A DNA stretch of 64,000 nucleotides from Cardiobacterium hominis (GTDB lineage: Bacteria; Pseudomonadota; Gammaproteobacteria; Cardiobacteriales; Cardiobacteriaceae): positions 2,224,501 through 2,288,500 of the forward strand of contig NZ_LR134365.1 in the NCBI RefSeq assembly GCF_900637305.1, written 5' to 3'. Shown here in pieces: positions 1-9,454 of the stretch. Below the pieces are notes generated by a model, which saw nothing but the letters and a program-made list of their open reading frames with translations, was not told the origin of the DNA and ran no database searches. Within the stretch, counting starts at the first letter, position 1; each line of letters starts with the position of its first letter. The position numbers were made by a program, and so were the translations under genes.

Positions 1-323
1 TGCAAGCAGCGATGGACGAGACCGCGCGCCGCCGCGAAAAACAACAACAATACAACGAAGCGCACGGCATCACCCCGCAGACCATCCGCAAAAAAATCAC
101 CGATGTCATGGAAGGCGCGCACGTCGCCATCAAGGCGAAAAAAGCGCACCGCGAACGCGAGCGCGAAGAAATGCCGGCAGACCCGAAAGCGGCGGCGAAA
201 CTCATCAAACAGCTGGAAAAACAAATGTTGGAGCACGCGAAAAACCTCGAATTCGAGGCCGCCGCCGCCCTGCGCGACCGCATCAAGCATATTGAGCAGA
301 GCGCCTATATCGACAATGCCTGA
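1..323 (+). CDS. uvrB: UvrABC excinuclease subunit B, C-terminal fragment
   Basis: Only the last ~107 codons are in the window; the reading frame enters from the left edge. The sequence ETARRREKQQQYNEAHGI is the conserved segment near the end of the UvrB helicase core, and the tail (about nt 180-310) is a UVR domain: two amphipathic helices with the LEFEAAAALRDRI signature that bind UvrC. UvrB is the damage-verifying helicase of nucleotide excision repair, loaded by UvrA and then recruiting UvrC. The gene ends at TGA 321-323. The preceding part of the protein cannot be judged. Identification is firm from the conserved C-terminus. Confidence 0.95.
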   Translation, partial: QAAMDETARRREKQQQYNEAHGITPQTIRKKITDVMEGAHVAIKAKKAHREREREEMPADPKAAAKLIKQLEKQMLEHAKNLEFEAAAALRDRIKHIEQSAYIDNA

Positions 324-386
324 ACATATTAACCATCCGCTTGGGGCGTGTTTACAACTGGTCGTAACACGATAATTTCATCCGTA

Positions 387-420
387 GGTTGGGTTAGCGG
401 GGTACGCGCGTGACCCAACC
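387..420. repeat. Palindromic GGTTGGGTTAGCG-type repeat
   Basis: An imperfect inverted repeat: arm GGTTGGGTTA, then a GC-rich loop, then TGACCCAACC. A diverged relative lies at 43752-43779 with the same GTTAGCG...GCGTRACCCAA layout. It resembles short palindromes with GTTAGCG and GTAACCC arms that I recall from many proteobacterial genomes. It lies in the 299-bp spacer downstream of uvrB. Confidence 0.55.
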
Positions 421-433
421 CACAAAGCCTCAC

Positions 434-536
434 GGCTAGCCCCGAAAGCCTCATACGGTGTTGCGCCGTCTCGCCGTACAACCGCTTACTGTCTTCGACC
501 GCGCGCCTTGTCTGAGGCTTTCGGTGTATCGCTATA
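434..536. repeat. Short MITE-like repeat (copy 1, truncated left end)
   Basis: About 100 bp with imperfect terminal inverted repeats: the left side contains CCGAAAGCCTCATACGG, and the reverse complement of the right end reads TATAGCGATACACCGAAAGC. The right end (CCTTGTCTGAGGCTTTCGG and what follows) matches the right end of the longer element at 31856-32031. The left end has lost the terminal TTGTATAGC seen in the other copy. No coding sequence inside. Confidence 0.5.
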
Positions 537-583
537 TAACCCGCCGCCCGTTTGCAGCGCGGGTTTGCGTGACCACACGCACA

Positions 584-610
584 AAAAAGCCGGGACAATC
601 CCGGCTTTTT
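584..610. terminator. Bidirectional rho-independent terminator
   Basis: A perfect 12-bp stem (AAAAAGCCGGGA / TCCCGGCTTTTT) with a CAA loop, A-run on one side and T-run on the other. It sits just beyond the stop of the minus-strand anion transporter and can also stop transcripts arriving from uvrB. Confidence 0.85.
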
Positions 611-622
611 CGCATCCTACCA

Positions 623-2098
623 TCAGTAATAGCCCATAACCTTCCACCAGACGAGGCCGACGGCGATCCACACGGTGAAATTGACGATGCTGGTGACAAA
701 GCCCGCCTTCCACCATTCGCCGAGGGTGGCGTAGTTGGAGCTGAAGATGACTGGCGCGGTACCGGTGGCATAGTGGGTCAGGCTCATCATCAGGTTGCCA
801 GCGGCGGCGAGAATGAGGCCAAAGAGCAGCGGCGGCGCGCCGAGGGCGATGCCCGCACCATAGAAAGCGACGAGCATGGCGGAGATGTGCGCGGTGGTGC
901 TGGCGAAGAAGTAATGCGCGTAGAGGTAGATGAGCGCGAGCAGAATCATCGCGGTGTAGCCGCCAAGGCCAAGGGTGGCGATGCCTCCCTGGATCTGATT
1001 GGCGAAGTAGCCGATGACGCCGAGCTTGTTGAGAAATTCGGCCATCATCACCAGCGCGCCGAACCAGATGAGCGTATCCCACGAGCTTTTTTCACTGGTG
1101 ACGTCGCCCCAGTCGAGCACGCCGCTGATGAGGAGGATGGCGACGCCGAGGAAGGCAGTGCTGGTCGGGTTCAGTTTCAACGCTGCCACACCGCTGAGGC
1201 GGAAGGGAATATCCGCCCAGAGTGCGAGCAGGAGGATGAAGACGCCGATCATCCACCATTCATCGCGCCGCACCTTGCCGAGTGCAGCAAGTTTTTCGCG
1301 GGCGAAGCGGGCCGCGTCCGGCGTTTCCTTGATTTCCGGCGGAAAGAAAAGGTAGAGCAGCAGCGGCATCAGCAGGATGCAGGCCATGCCGGGGATGAAC
1401 ATGGCAACCGCCCAGGTGGTCCAGTCCATGTGGAAATGGGTACCCATGACGTCATTGATGGCGCTGACCACCAGCGGGTTCGGCGCAGTGGCGGTGATAA
1501 ACATCCCGGAGGTAATGGGGTTGGAGTTGAAGTTCACCAGCGCGAGATAGCGGCCGATTTTGCCCTGCGTGCCTTTTTCTGGCGTGGAATCGAAGGCGGT
1601 GGCGATGGACTTCATGATGGGGTGGATGATGCCGCCGCCGCGCGCGGTGTTGGAGGGGGTTATTGGTGCTAGCACCGTTTCGGAAAGTGCGAGGGCGTAG
1701 GCGATACCAAGGGTGCGTTTGCCAAAGAGGGCGATGAAGTAATAGCCGATGCGCTCGCCAAGACCGGTCTTAATAACGCCACGCGCAATCAGGATGGAGA
1801 TGACGATCAGCCAGATGAGCGGGTTGGAGAAGGACGATAGCGCATCCTTGATCGCTTGGTTGGCGGGTTTGGCGGCGTCTGGAGCGACAGTCACGCCGGT
1901 AATGGCGACTAGCGCCACGGCGATGATGGAAACCGCGCCAAGCGGCAGCGCCTTGCCGATAATAGCGGCGATGGTGCCGACGAACAACGCCAGCAGATGC
2001 CAGCCACCGGGATCAATGCCTTCCGGTACTGGCACAGCGAACCAGATAATGAGGGTGAGGGCGATCGCGGTCAGGGACGGGACGGGTTTGACAGCCAT
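623..2098 (-). CDS. DASS-family (SLC13-type) anion transporter
   Basis: A 491-residue polytopic inner-membrane protein with about a dozen hydrophobic segments and no cleavable signal. Family: divalent anion:Na+ symporters and dicarboxylate exchangers, including CitT, TtdT and plastid 2-oxoglutarate/malate translocators. Two family motifs are visible: ITPSNTARGGG (about residues 146-156) and ATGTAPVIFSS (about 444-454); these are the SNT/SxT substrate-Na+ loops of the two halves. GGAG precedes the ATG (CCGGAGAATCACC-ATG). It is monocistronic between a terminator and a gene-poor spacer. Substrate is probably a di- or tricarboxylate (malate, tartrate, 2-oxoglutarate or citrate), but sequence alone does not say which, so no symbol is given. 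Confidence 0.85.
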   Translation of the reverse strand: MAVKPVPSLTAIALTLIIWFAVPVPEGIDPGGWHLLALFVGTIAAIIGKALPLGAVSIIAVALVAITGVTVAPDAAKPANQAIKDALSSFSNPLIWLIVISILIARGVIKTGLGERIGYYFIALFGKRTLGIAYALALSETVLAPITPSNTARGGGIIHPIMKSIATAFDSTPEKGTQGKIGRYLALVNFNSNPITSGMFITATAPNPLVVSAINDVMGTHFHMDWTTWAVAMFIPGMACILLMPLLLYLFFPPEIKETPDAARFAREKLAALGKVRRDEWWMIGVFILLLALWADIPFRLSGVAALKLNPTSTAFLGVAILLISGVLDWGDVTSEKSSWDTLIWFGALVMMAEFLNKLGVIGYFANQIQGGIATLGLGGYTAMILLALIYLYAHYFFASTTAHISAMLVAFYGAGIALGAPPLLFGLILAAAGNLMMSLTHYATGTAPVIFSSNYATLGEWWKAGFVTSIVNFTVWIAVGLVWWKVMGYY

Positions 2099-2127
2099 GG
2101 TGATTCTCCGGTAGATGAAGAAAACGC

Positions 2128-2157
2128 ATCATAGCAGCTTGTCCAAGGGGGAGGTAA
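2128..2157 (-). promoter_or_regulatory. Candidate promoter of the DASS transporter
   Basis: Reading the minus strand, TATGAT (2128-2133) lies 30 bp upstream of the start codon. A poor -35 (TTACCT, 2152-2157) sits 18 bp further up. Plausible sigma-70 promoter by position; the -35 match is weak. Confidence 0.35.
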
Positions 2158-2510
2158 GCGCCGCTCCCGCCGCTTTTGTCATCGCCCTGAACTGTTACCA
2201 GGGTGACCGTTACTGGCATTACCGCGCCGCCCACCAAAGCATTAAGCGCATCCGGCATCATTTTTTCGCAAACAATTTGAGGCAGTACACCCCCATTTGC
2301 CGACGGGTAGGCGGCCGCCGTCGTGCAAGAAGCGGAAGACGAATGGACAATCTGCCTCATCGGCCATGGTGGTGTAGCCATGCTCAAACCGGAACGCTCC
2401 GGCGTCTTAATGGGGCGCACTTACGCGCATCGGTACCGCAAACAGATCATCCAGGCAACGAAATTGGCTATATGGGCTGGGATGACACCGTAATGCCCTC
2501 CCCTATACCT
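2158..2510. other. Gene-poor spacer, possible decayed coding sequence
   Basis: No convincing intact gene in this roughly 350-bp stretch between the DASS transporter and typA. The plus-strand frame opening near 2207 reads protein-like (for example TICLIGHGGVAMLKPERSG) but has two in-frame stops. A minus-strand frame over the same DNA (2013-2420) is open but overlaps the transporter start and has no recognisable family. It may be a gene remnant; I could not identify it. Confidence 0.3.
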
Positions 2511-2534
2511 AAAATGGCGGGATTGCCCGCCATT
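2511..2534 (-). terminator. Terminator of typA
   Basis: A 9-bp stem AATGGCGGG / CCCGCCATT with a 4-nt loop, followed on the minus strand by TTTT. It lies 18 bp past the typA stop. Confidence 0.75.
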
Positions 2535-2551
2535 GTCGTTTTCTGTTTTCG

Positions 2552-4375
2552 TTATTTTTTCGCTCGCTTGCGCTCGTTTTCCGTCAGGTATTTTTTGCGG
2601 ATACGGATGGATTTGGGCGTGACTTCGACCAGTTCGTCGTCGTCAATGAATTCCAGCGCCTGCTCCAGGGTGTTGCGAATCGGCGGGGTGAGGATGAGGT
2701 TTTCGTCACTGCCTGCGGCGCGGATGTTGGTCAGCTGTTTGGCTTTGAGCGGGTTGACGGTGAGGTCGTTGTCGCGGCTGTGGATGCCAATGACCATGCC
2801 TTCGTATACTTCGTCGCCGTGGCCGATAAAGAGGCGGCCGCGGTCTTGCAGGTTAAAGAGCGCGTAGGCGAGCGCCTTGCCGGTTGCCATCGAGACGAGA
2901 ACGCCGTTGTGCCGCGTTTTGCCGAGGCCGTCTTTTTTCGGGCCGTAGTGGTCGAAGGTCTGGAATTTGAGGCCACTGCCGGAGGTGAGCGTCATGAATT
3001 CAGTTTGGAAGCCGATGAGGCCGCGCGTCGGGATGAGGTATTCGAGGCGGATGCGGCCTTTGCCGTCCGGCACCATGTTGCGCAGTTCGCCTTTGCGCTC
3101 GCCCATGCGCTCCATCACCGCCCCTTGGTGTTGTTCGTCCAGATCCAGGACGACGAGTTCGTAGGGTTCATGCGTTTCGCCATCGACTTCTTTGTAGATG
3201 ACTTCGGGGCGCGAGACGCCCAGTTCGTAGCCTTCGCGCCGCATGGTTTCGATGAGGACAGAGAGGTGCAGTTCGCCGCGGCCGCTGACTTTGAATTTGT
3301 CCGGGTCGTCCATTTCTTCGACGCGCAACGCGACGTTGTGGATGAGTTCGCGGTCAAGGCGCTCCTTGATTTGGCGGCTGGTGACGTATTTGCCTTCGCG
3401 TCCGGCAAAGGGCGAGTTGTTTACCTGGAAGGTCATGCTCATCGTCGGCTCATCAACGGAGAGGCTTGGCAGCGCTTCGACGTGGTTCGGGTCGCAGAGG
3501 GTGTCGGAGATGTAGAGCGGGTCAATGCCGGTGAAGGAGATGATGTCGCCGGCGGCAGCGTTATCGACTTCGACTTTTTCCAGACCAAGGAATTTGAAGA
3601 TTTGCAGGACGCGACCGCTGCGCACCGCGCCGTCACGGCCGATGATTTTTACCGGGGTGTTGCTGCTGATGCTGCCGCGTTCGATACGGCCGATGCCGAT
3701 GACACCGGTGTAGCTGGAGTAGTCCAGCGAGGAGATTTGCATGCGGAAGGGCGCGTCGCGGTTCACACTCGGCGGCGGTACGTGCGCCACGATGGCTTCA
3801 AAGAGCGGGGTCATGTCGCCCGTGCGGATGTCGGGGTTGTCGCCGGCGTAGCCGTTCAGGCCGGAGGCGTAAACGATGGGGAAATCGAGCTGTTCGTCGG
3901 TGGCGCCGAGGCGGTCAAAGAGGTCAAAGGTTTCGTTCAGTACCCAGTCGGCACGCGCGCCGGGGCGGTCGATTTTGTTGATGACGACGATGGGATGCAG
4001 TCCCATGTCGAAGGCTTTTTGGGTGACGAAGCGGGTTTGTGGCATCGGGCCGTCCATGGCGTCCACCAGCAGGAGAACGCTGTCAACCATGGAGAGAACG
4101 CGCTCGACTTCGCCGCCGAAGTCGGCGTGTCCGGGGGTATCAACGATGTTGATTTGGTAGTCTTTCCAGCGGATGGCGGTGTTTTTCGCCATGATAGTGA
4201 TGCCGCGTTCGCGTTCGAGGTCCATGGAGTCCATCATGCGTTCGTACACTTCGGCGCGCTCGGCGAGGGTGTCGGATTGGCGGAAGAGTTGGTCAACCAG
4301 GGTGGTTTTGCCATGGTCTACGTGGGCGACGATGGCGATGTTGCGGATTTTTTTGACGTCGTGGATATCTGTCAC
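2552..4375 (-). CDS. typA: Ribosome-associated GTPase TypA/BipA
   Basis: A 607-residue translational GTPase of full family length. G1 is AHVDHGKTT (residues 17-25), G3 DTPGHAD (79-85) and G4 NKID (133-136); the EF-G-like domains and the BipA-specific C-terminal domain follow ([14 protein letters not shown] region). TypA binds the 70S ribosome near the A site, assists 50S assembly and is needed for growth at low temperature or stress. Single gene with its own terminator at 2511-2534; gatB lies upstream with an 87-bp gap. Nothing unusual seen. Confidence 0.97.
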   Translation of the reverse strand: MTDIHDVKKIRNIAIVAHVDHGKTTLVDQLFRQSDTLAERAEVYERMMDSMDLERERGITIMAKNTAIRWKDYQINIVDTPGHADFGGEVERVLSMVDSVLLLVDAMDGPMPQTRFVTQKAFDMGLHPIVVINKIDRPGARADWVLNETFDLFDRLGATDEQLDFPIVYASGLNGYAGDNPDIRTGDMTPLFEAIVAHVPPPSVNRDAPFRMQISSLDYSSYTGVIGIGRIERGSISSNTPVKIIGRDGAVRSGRVLQIFKFLGLEKVEVDNAAAGDIISFTGIDPLYISDTLCDPNHVEALPSLSVDEPTMSMTFQVNNSPFAGREGKYVTSRQIKERLDRELIHNVALRVEEMDDPDKFKVSGRGELHLSVLIETMRREGYELGVSRPEVIYKEVDGETHEPYELVVLDLDEQHQGAVMERMGERKGELRNMVPDGKGRIRLEYLIPTRGLIGFQTEFMTLTSGSGLKFQTFDHYGPKKDGLGKTRHNGVLVSMATGKALAYALFNLQDRGRLFIGHGDEVYEGMVIGIHSRDNDLTVNPLKAKQLTNIRAAGSDENLILTPPIRNTLEQALEFIDDDELVEVTPKSIRIRKKYLTENERKRAKK

Positions 4376-4462
4376 GGTTCACCTTGTTGTGTTCTGTTTT
4401 TTGGGCATAAAGAACGCCGCATGGCGCGGCGTGGTATGGCGCGAATTATACGCGCGCGCAGC

Positions 4463-5893
4463 TTATTGGGCGAGTTTTTCTTGCAAAAGCGCGTTCACCG
4501 TTTTCGGGTTGGCCTGGCCTTGCGAACGCTTCAGCACCTGGCCGGTGAGGAAGCCGAGCATTTTCGTCTGCCCGTCGCGGTAGGCGGCGACTTGCTGCGG
4601 ATGGGCGGCAATAACTTCATCCACCCAGGCGGCAATTTGGCTGTCATCGTTCACTTGTTGCAAGCCTTGCGCAGCGATGAGCGCGTCGGCCGTTTCCGTG
4701 CTTTCCCACAGTTGCGGCAGCAGTTTTTTGCCAGCGGCGGCGGAGATGGTGTTGTCCTTGATGCGCAATAGCAGCCCGGCAAAACGCTCGGCGGACAGCG
4801 GGATGTCCTGCACGTTGCCGCCGAACTCGTTGTAAAGGCGGGCGAATTCGCCTTGCAGCCAGTTCGCTGCCAGTTTTCCGTCGCCACAGGCAGCGGTCAG
4901 CGCGTCGTAATAGTCTGCCATTTCGCGCGTTTGCAGGATGAATTGCGTCGCCTCCGCATCCAGCCCATAGCTTTCCTGATAGCGGGTGGCGCGCGCCTGC
5001 GGCAGCTCCGGCAGGGTTTGACGGATTTCCGCAATCCACTCCGGCGCGAGATCAAGCGGCAGCAGGTCAGGGTCGGGAAAATAGCGATAATCGTTGGCCT
5101 CTTCCTTGCTGCGCATGGTGCGTGTTTCCATGCGGTCGGGGTCAAAAAGGCGGGTTTCCTGCTCAACCGTGCCGCCGCTTTCCATGATGTCGCTCTGCCG
5201 CTCGATTTCGAGGTTGATGGCCTGCTCAACAAAGCGGAAGGAGTTGATGTTTTTCAGCTCAACCCGCGGATTCAGCCCATCGCTGCCCTGCTCGCGGATA
5301 GAAACGTTGGCATCGCAACGGAAGGAGCCTTCCTGCATATTACCGTCGCTGATGCCGAGATAACGCACCAAATGGTGTAGTTGCCGCATATAAGCAACCG
5401 CCTCGGCGGCAGAACGCAAATCCGGCTCGGAAACCAGCTCAATCAACGGCACGCCAGCGCGGTTCAAGTCAATGCCGGTACGGTCGGAAAACGCATCATG
5501 CACCGACTTGCCTGCGTCCTCTTCCAGCTGACCACGGTTAATGCGCACCTCACGCACACCCGCCGCTGTTTCCACGACAATTTTGCCGCCACGAATAATA
5601 GCATCATCCAGCTGGCTAATCTGATAACCCTTGGGCAGATCAGGATAAAAGTAGTTCTTGCGCATGAAGAAGGCGTGCGGATTAATCTCCGCGCCAATCG
5701 CCAGGCCAAACAGCGTTGCGAACCGTACCGCCTGCGCATTGAGCACCGGCAGCACCCCCGGATAGCCCAGATCAATTTCATTCACGTGGGCATTAGGCTC
5801 GGCACCGAAAGCCGCCGAAGATGACGAAAACAGCTTGCTCGCGGTCGCCAGCTGAATGTGCAGCTCCAGACCAATCACGGCTTCATAACGCAT
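4463..5893 (-). CDS. gatB: Asp/Glu-tRNA amidotransferase subunit B
   Basis: A 476-residue GatB, normal length. The N-terminal kinase-like domain begins YEAVIGLELHIQL and carries the YPGVLPVLN and DLPKGYQISQ signatures; the C-terminal helical YqeY-like tail (about residues 330-476) binds tRNA. With GatA and GatC it converts Glu-tRNA(Gln) and/or Asp-tRNA(Asn) to the amide forms in the cytoplasm, so the organism probably lacks GlnRS and/or AsnRS. GatC and GatA are commonly linked to gatB, but no gatC or gatA is in this window. GAGG lies 8 nt before the ATG. Confidence 0.96.
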   Translation of the reverse strand: MRYEAVIGLELHIQLATASKLFSSSSAAFGAEPNAHVNEIDLGYPGVLPVLNAQAVRFATLFGLAIGAEINPHAFFMRKNYFYPDLPKGYQISQLDDAIIRGGKIVVETAAGVREVRINRGQLEEDAGKSVHDAFSDRTGIDLNRAGVPLIELVSEPDLRSAAEAVAYMRQLHHLVRYLGISDGNMQEGSFRCDANVSIREQGSDGLNPRVELKNINSFRFVEQAINLEIERQSDIMESGGTVEQETRLFDPDRMETRTMRSKEEANDYRYFPDPDLLPLDLAPEWIAEIRQTLPELPQARATRYQESYGLDAEATQFILQTREMADYYDALTAACGDGKLAANWLQGEFARLYNEFGGNVQDIPLSAERFAGLLLRIKDNTISAAAGKKLLPQLWESTETADALIAAQGLQQVNDDSQIAAWVDEVIAAHPQQVAAYRDGQTKMLGFLTGQVLKRSQGQANPKTVNALLQEKLAQ

Positions 5894-5910
5894 ACGGGTA
5901 TCCTCATAAA

Positions 5911-5932
5911 GAAAGCCCCACCAAGGTGGGGC
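5911..5932 (-). terminator. Terminator of the pil cluster
   Basis: An 8-bp stem GCCCCACC / GGTGGGGC with an AA loop; on the minus strand it is followed by TTTC-TTT. It lies between the pilQ stop and the gatB start. Confidence 0.75.
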
Positions 5933-5961
5933 AAAAATGACATGGAAATTATAAGCACTGA

Positions 5962-8208
5962 CTACCTGTCTCGCAAGCTGGAGAACTTGTCGTTATCTAC
6001 CAGCTGTTTGTCCACAATACGCGGCGTGACGAAGATTAGCATTTCGTTCTTCTCAAAGGCGCGTGTATTCTTTTTGAAGGCATTGCCAATAACTGGAATA
6101 TCACCCAAGAGCGGAACTTTTTCTGTCTTGGCAGTTTGTCTTTGTTTATACACACCACCCAAAACAATGGTCTCTCCATTATCCACCAGAACATTGGTTT
6201 TCACCCCACTGGTATTTTTGGTGAATGACGTTTGACCAGCAACAGAAACGTTATTACCCAATTCATCATTGTTAATATTCAGTTCCATATCAACCATGTT
6301 GTTCGGTGCAATACGCGGTGTCACACTTAAGCGCAGCGCAGCAGTAACTGTTTCCAAGGTCGTAGAGCTGCTGCTGGAAGTGCCATTAGTAGAGTTCTCA
6401 TTTCGCGTAACGATAGGCACTTCTACACCAGACCAAATTTCTGCTGGCGCGCCATCTTGCGTTACAACACGTGGGCTGGAAACAATTTCTACGCGTCCTT
6501 CTGTTTGCAGGGCAGACAATTCAAGATCCACCAAGAAATCACCACTCAAGATGGAAAGACCGTAGCTTGCCGGATTTCCAGAAGTACCACCGATAACAGG
6601 CATATTAACACCCAAGCGGTTAGTTAAATCCGGAACAGTTAACGGACGCTCACCATTTACAACACTTTGAGCAAGCACTGATGAAGCAACACTATTACCA
6701 CTACCTGTAACCAGCTTACTGCTAGAACGATTAATGAATGAAACACCGAAGCGAGAACCCAAATCGCGAGCGTAATTGTCTTCTGTCAACACAATACGAG
6801 AATCAATAAGCACCTGTTTAACTGGCTTATCTAGCTCGGCAACCAGATCACGTACTGCCTGAATTTTTTCTGGGATATCATTGACAATCAGAGTATTTGT
6901 TCTTTCATCAACTGAGACAGAGCCCTTTTCAGAAAGAATAGAGTCCACATTAGTAGATAATCCATTTGCTGTCGTAGAACGAACATTATTCTTTGCTTCA
7001 TCAATCAATTTTTTCAGATCGGTAGCACGTGCAAATTGTACTTGAATGCGGTCAATACGCGTCGGAGTCAATTGCTTTTTCTCTTCTAATGTACGAAGAA
7101 TAGTCAGTTCAGAAGTTCTTAACTCTTCTAGTGTGGCGACATAAATAACATCACCGCTCTGCCGCTTATCCAGACCCTTCGTTTTCATAATAATATCCAA
7201 GGCCTGATCCCAAGGTACATTATCCAGACGAAGCGTAATATTACCCGTAACACCATCACTAACGACAATATTATTACGTGTAAATTCTGCAATAATTTGC
7301 AATACCGCACGAACCTCAATATCCTGGAAATTTAAAGAAAGGGGTTCACCTTTATAGTGCTTACCGCTGCCAAAACCTAACATTTCTTGTACTTTACGGT
7401 CCTGAGCACTTTGTGCAGGCTTCATAATTTCAATCGTATAAGTATTGCCACTCTGATAGCTGACAAATTCAAAAGGATTTCCTGCCATGTTTAGAGAAAC
7501 CGTAGCTCCACCATTTCCTTTCTTAATTTCAGCATAACTTACTGGCGTATTGTAATCGGTAACATCAAGACGTTTTTGTTCACTATTAGCAATCGTAATA
7601 CCACGAACATCTGCAACTACTTTATTACCATCCTTACGGATATTAACTACCGTATCCGGAGAAGGGAGATTAAAGGTAAAAGCAGCACGACCATTGGAAG
7701 TCCTCTTAAATTCTGGAGAAAGCGCGCCTACGGTATTGACTCCCTTGCCAATCGTTGCCGTACCCTTACCAACATTTACCATCTGTGGATTAACAGCACC
7801 ACGGAATCCTGCTGCAGGCGCAGCCGCTTTTCCAACAGGCGCCTTCATAGCACCTTTTGCGCCCGGCGTCACACTTACAATGACATCTTGCCCCTGCAAA
7901 CTAACATTGTAATTCATCGGTGATGACAGATTAATAACGGCACGTGTGCGTCCCTGTCCCGGAATGACATCAACATTGTAAATGCCATTAGACGCTACAT
8001 CTACACCACGAGATTTCATGGATGATGTCGTATTGGGGAAATCCAGAACAATAGAAGAGTCCGTATTAAAAGCAGCAGGTTTGACACCAGCATTCTTGAA
8101 TACTAATTGATAACCACCAGCTGCACTACCATGTTCTACACCACTGATACTGGCCGCATACAAGCCTGAGGATAACAGCAACAGGCTGCCTGTAATAATG
8201 TGTTTCAT
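5962..8208 (-). CDS. pilQ: Type IV pilus secretin PilQ
   Basis: A 748-residue outer-membrane secretin. A signal peptide (MKHIITGSLLLLSSGLYA) is followed by an AMIN-type region and basic/Ala-rich stretch, the STN/N0 domain (IVVSDGVTGNITLRLDNVPW, about 310-370), secretin N domains, and the conserved C-terminal secretin domain. The hallmark VPLLGDIPVIGNAFKK lies near residue 700, then MLIFVTPRIV. The multimer forms the gate through which the pilus emerges and DNA can enter. It is last of pilM-N-O-P-Q, 24 nt after pilP, followed by a terminator. Its base composition is visibly more AT-rich than the surrounding genes. Confidence 0.95.
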   Translation of the reverse strand: MKHIITGSLLLLSSGLYAASISGVEHGSAAGGYQLVFKNAGVKPAAFNTDSSIVLDFPNTTSSMKSRGVDVASNGIYNVDVIPGQGRTRAVINLSSPMNYNVSLQGQDVIVSVTPGAKGAMKAPVGKAAAPAAGFRGAVNPQMVNVGKGTATIGKGVNTVGALSPEFKRTSNGRAAFTFNLPSPDTVVNIRKDGNKVVADVRGITIANSEQKRLDVTDYNTPVSYAEIKKGNGGATVSLNMAGNPFEFVSYQSGNTYTIEIMKPAQSAQDRKVQEMLGFGSGKHYKGEPLSLNFQDIEVRAVLQIIAEFTRNNIVVSDGVTGNITLRLDNVPWDQALDIIMKTKGLDKRQSGDVIYVATLEELRTSELTILRTLEEKKQLTPTRIDRIQVQFARATDLKKLIDEAKNNVRSTTANGLSTNVDSILSEKGSVSVDERTNTLIVNDIPEKIQAVRDLVAELDKPVKQVLIDSRIVLTEDNYARDLGSRFGVSFINRSSSKLVTGSGNSVASSVLAQSVVNGERPLTVPDLTNRLGVNMPVIGGTSGNPASYGLSILSGDFLVDLELSALQTEGRVEIVSSPRVVTQDGAPAEIWSGVEVPIVTRNENSTNGTSSSSSTTLETVTAALRLSVTPRIAPNNMVDMELNINNDELGNNVSVAGQTSFTKNTSGVKTNVLVDNGETIVLGGVYKQRQTAKTEKVPLLGDIPVIGNAFKKNTRAFEKNEMLIFVTPRIVDKQLVDNDKFSSLRDR

Positions 8209-8232
8209 AATTCCATAACCTCTAATTAAAAA

Positions 8233-8811
8233 TTAATACGTAAAGAGCTCTAAAATAGCCATTCGGTTCTGCCATCCACGCGGAACCCTATATTTTTCAC
8301 GAACCATAACGTGATCAGGTTTGATAGAAATAATCAGACCATTATTTTTACCTATATATTCACCTTGAACCGTATTCACGACTCCAGCATCCGGTGTTTG
8401 AATAAGTGCAGCACGTCTCTGGTTTTTATTCAGAATTGTTCCCACCATCCATAACTGGCTCAAATCATAATTTTCCAAAAAATATTTGGTATGAGGTACT
8501 GGCGCACCATCCCCACAGCTATCATCAGCACAGGCATTCTGACTGGAATCTTCAGGAAGTTTCGCATCCACGACAAAAGACTTTAGTTCAAATGGATCTG
8601 CTTTATCTGCTGTATATACATAAGGTTTGTATTCCTTATTTGCAGGTAACGGCCCAAGATCCAGGTTCGGAGTTGGTTGGGTCGTCCTGGCCGTATTCTC
8701 CATAAACTCAGTAGCCTCCGTCTCAGGATTACTGCCTATAAATCCCATAGAAAGACATGCAACAAATGGTAATATAGCTGCCTTCCGAGGAATGGAATTA
8801 TTTTTCAACAT
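8233..8811 (-). CDS. pilP: Type IV pilus assembly lipoprotein PilP
   Basis: 192 residues. I start at the ATG at 8811 (MLKNNSIPRK) because AAGGAG lies 7 nt upstream; two in-frame ATGs further up are too close to or upstream of that site. The N-terminus has a hydrophobic segment ending FVAC, a plausible lipobox, then a disordered linker and the C-terminal PilP beta-domain (YDLSQLWMVGTI...ALIQTPDAGVV...GEYIGKNNG). PilP connects the PilMNO inner-membrane platform to the PilQ secretin. The coding sequence overlaps the end of pilO by 14 nt. Contains a possible disulphide CADDSC that I cannot place functionally. Confidence 0.9.
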   Translation of the reverse strand: MLKNNSIPRKAAILPFVACLSMGFIGSNPETEATEFMENTARTTQPTPNLDLGPLPANKEYKPYVYTADKADPFELKSFVVDAKLPEDSSQNACADDSCGDGAPVPHTKYFLENYDLSQLWMVGTILNKNQRRAALIQTPDAGVVNTVQGEYIGKNNGLIISIKPDHVMVREKYRVPRGWQNRMAILELFTY

Positions 8812-9454
8812 CGACATTCTCCTTTTTCGCATGTTCCTGCAGAGACTTTAAATCCATTTTTAAGAACTTATCAATATCTTCATTATAGACATAAGTCTGT
8901 AATTGGCTATCTACACTCAGCTTATTAGGATCTTTCTCTGCAATTTTGATGGACATATCCGAAACATTCAAAATACGCTGTAAAGCAGAGATTCTTCCTG
9001 TGAACAACGCAAAATTTGTGTATTTTGTATCTGTCTTTAATTTTATTGGCTTAACATCATAATAATTTTGCTTAATATCTTTCTCTGGCTGAAAAGTATC
9101 AAAAATAATACCATTATCAACACCAGAAATATATACACTATCAATCAGATCAGGCATTTCATCATTAGAAGGAAGATAGTCTAGCAAAGATCTTAATACT
9201 CCTACCAATTCTTCAGAACGCTCTTTATATTTTGGCAAATCTTGTTGGTATTGATACAATTCACTATATTCACTCTTTAGTTGAGTAATCTTCATATTAT
9301 GTGCATCTTGCTGCTCAACCAATGGCTCTCTTACAAATTTATTGTAAAGAAAAGCCGCCACCCCTACGATAACAACCCAACATAAAATTTTGTAGTAAAT
9401 CGGCCAAGTACCAGGATTACTAGTATCTAACTGTCCAGGCGATACAAATTTCAT
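8798..9454 (-). CDS. pilO: Type IV pilus inner-membrane protein PilO
   Basis: 218 residues: short cytoplasmic N-terminus, one transmembrane helix (about residues 22-38, ILCWVVIVGVAAFLYN), a periplasmic coiled coil (about 45-100) and a ferredoxin-like C-terminal domain. It forms a heterodimer with PilN that links PilM to PilP. The start overlaps the pilN stop (ATGA), so translation is coupled. Very AT-rich and lysine/isoleucine-rich compared with its genomic neighbours, as are pilP and pilQ. Confidence 0.92.
   Translation of the reverse strand: MKFVSPGQLDTSNPGTWPIYYKILCWVVIVGVAAFLYNKFVREPLVEQQDAHNMKITQLKSEYSELYQYQQDLPKYKERSEELVGVLRSLLDYLPSNDEMPDLIDSVYISGVDNGIIFDTFQPEKDIKQNYYDVKPIKLKTDTKYTNFALFTGRISALQRILNVSDMSIKIAEKDPNKLSVDSQLQTYVYNEDIDKFLKMDLKSLQEHAKKENVDVEK

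Noticed and set aside
458-1672. Plus-strand open frame opposite the DASS transporter
   Set aside because: Low-complexity shadow starting inside repeat DNA; the minus-strand transporter has clear family motifs.
2780-4771. Long plus-strand open frame (over 600 codons) opposite typA and gatB
   Set aside because: It is antisense to two intact conserved genes, is Ala/Val/Phe-rich as expected of a GC-rich shadow frame, and matches no family.
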